A stretch of 5,223 nt of DNA. Origin: CAZGWJ01 sp964529445. Lineage in GTDB: Bacteria; Oederibacteriota; Muellerivitia; Muellerivitales; Muellerivitaceae. This document shows, piece after piece, positions 4,949 to 5,223 of the stretch (the first letter of the stretch is position 1; each line of letters starts with the position of its first letter). Both the position numbers and the translations under genes were made by a program. The DNA is taken from the NCBI GenBank assembly GCA_964529445.1, contig CAZGWJ010000134.1, forward strand, positions 1 through 5,223, read 5' to 3'. The notes beneath the pieces were generated by a model. It ran no database searches. It saw nothing but the letters and a program-made list of their open reading frames with translations, and was not told the DNA's origin.

Positions 4949-4999
4949 GAACGGCAATTGAGCCACCGATGGACGGGGATGGACACAGATGAGACAACG
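4949..4999. repeat. 51-base direct repeat, copy 2
   Basis: This second copy starts 106 bases after the first and differs at one position. Its ten-base steps lie at 4968-4997. The sequence before it (CACCACCAAG type, 4924-4948) differs from that before copy 1, so the duplication is limited to the 51 bases. Confidence 0.9.
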
Positions 5000-5050
5000 G
5001 CACGCGCGGCGGAAGGCTCCTTCGTCGCCCCACAGTCTGCGCTTCGGTGC

Positions 5051-5081
5051 CCGCAGAAACCCAGAACCGGGGCTTCTGCGG
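5051..5081. other. GC-rich hairpin
   Basis: CCGCAGAA (5051-5058) and TTCTGCGG (5074-5081) pair perfectly, with an inner CCC/GGG pairing. A competing stem, TGCGG (5077-5081) with CCGCA (5086-5090), shares its right arm. No T-run follows on either strand, so an intrinsic terminator is not supported. Confidence 0.5.
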
Positions 5082-5103
5082 CTCACCGCATCACATCCTG
5101 TCC

Positions 5104-5126
5104 CGGGTCGGAAGAACGCCGACCCG
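5104..5126. other. GC-rich hairpin
   Basis: CGGGTCGG (5104-5111) and CCGACCCG (5119-5126) form a perfect eight-pair stem with a seven-base loop. It lies 22 bases beyond the previous hairpin and just before heptamer array F. No T-run follows. It may be a transcription-end or processing structure for a gene outside the window. Confidence 0.5.
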
Positions 5127-5150
5127 CTTCCGCCTCGGCATGAACAGCAG

Positions 5151-5178
5151 TTAGTAGTTAGGAGTTAGTAGTGAGAAG
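5151..5178. repeat. Heptamer array F (TTAGTAG orientation)
   Basis: Four units read TTAGTAG, TTAGGAG, TTAGTAG, TGAGAAG. The first two units repeat array D, and both arrays are preceded by ACAG within a few bases. Confidence 0.88.
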
Positions 5179-5214
5179 TTGACTGCAGACTGATGACTGC
5201 CTTTGCAGGAAAAA

Positions 5215-5223
5215 CTACTAACT
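5215..5223. repeat. Start of heptamer array G (CTACTAA orientation), cut by the window edge
   Basis: One full CTACTAA unit (5215-5221) and the first two bases of a second are present. The orientation is inverted relative to array F, only 36 bases away, so the two face each other with a short unique spacer. Confidence 0.55.

Larger units (their letters stand above)
4623..5150. other. Gene-free repeat mosaic upstream of the barrel/LysM gene
   Basis: I see no credible gene in this stretch. Open frames here are short, run across repeats and lack ribosome sites. From left to right it holds three imperfect units of about 31 bases beginning CACCACGAAG or CACCACCAAG, a palindromic segment (4762-4810), a 51-base sequence present twice (4843-4893 and 4949-4999), and two GC-rich hairpins (5051-5081 and 5104-5126). 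The heptamer array F follows. Confidence 0.7.

Noticed and set aside
3181..5110. A shared TCCCGGGTCG at 3181-3190 and 5101-5110, both near heptamer elements
   Set aside because: Ten GC-rich bases are too few to separate from chance, and the flanks do not match.
4623..5143. Several 74-123 codon frames on both strands upstream of the barrel/LysM gene
   Set aside because: They run through direct repeats and hairpins, giving duplicated peptides such as LSHRWTGMDTDET in one frame, and none has a convincing ribosome site or domain.
23..5223. CRISPR array
   Set aside because: The heptamers are contiguous 7-base units without unique spacers, the 51-base repeat has only two copies, and no cas gene is present.

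Overview
The window is a high-GC, Gram-negative chromosomal segment carrying part of a polysaccharide (capsule, exopolysaccharide or O-antigen type) assembly locus. All convincing genes lie on the minus strand, so they read right to left: an outer-membrane barrel/LysM protein (4470-3220), a polysaccharide export protein of the Wza/OPX type (3059-2337), a small four-helix-bundle 'S23' protein (2273-1887) and a Wzz/BY-kinase chain-length regulator (1861-161). The signal peptides, outer-membrane barrel and OPX protein imply a diderm. The style (high GC, LysM-bearing barrel, abundant intergenic repeats, free-standing S23 gene) would fit Acidobacteriota or a deltaproteobacterial-type lineage, but that is a guess and no marker gene settles it.

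Layout: 1-160 is the downstream flank of the kinase, with a heptamer array and a weak hairpin. 161-1861 is the tyrosine autokinase. 1880-2325 is a compact cassette, the S23 gene bounded by inverted heptamer arrays, sitting between two export genes. 2337-3059 is the OPX gene. 3060-3219 is intergenic, with another heptamer array and two hairpins. 3220-4470 is the barrel/LysM gene. 4471-5223 is a gene-free stretch of about 750 bases: a good sigma70-type promoter with a terminator-like leader, then a mosaic of short repeats, hairpins and two more heptamer arrays.

Expected teamwork: the kinase would control chain length and polymerisation at the inner membrane through phosphorylation of its tyrosine-rich tail. 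The OPX protein would provide the periplasmic/outer-membrane export route. The barrel/LysM protein may tie the outer membrane to peptidoglycan near that machine. The S23 gene has no evident role in polysaccharide synthesis, has visibly lower GC, and looks like a late arrival.

The most unusual thing is a family of 7-base tandem repeats (TTAGTAG/TTAGGAG and complements). It occurs at every gene boundary, in alternating orientation. It brackets the S23 gene as inverted repeats, and it supplies that gene's last seven codons and its stop codon.
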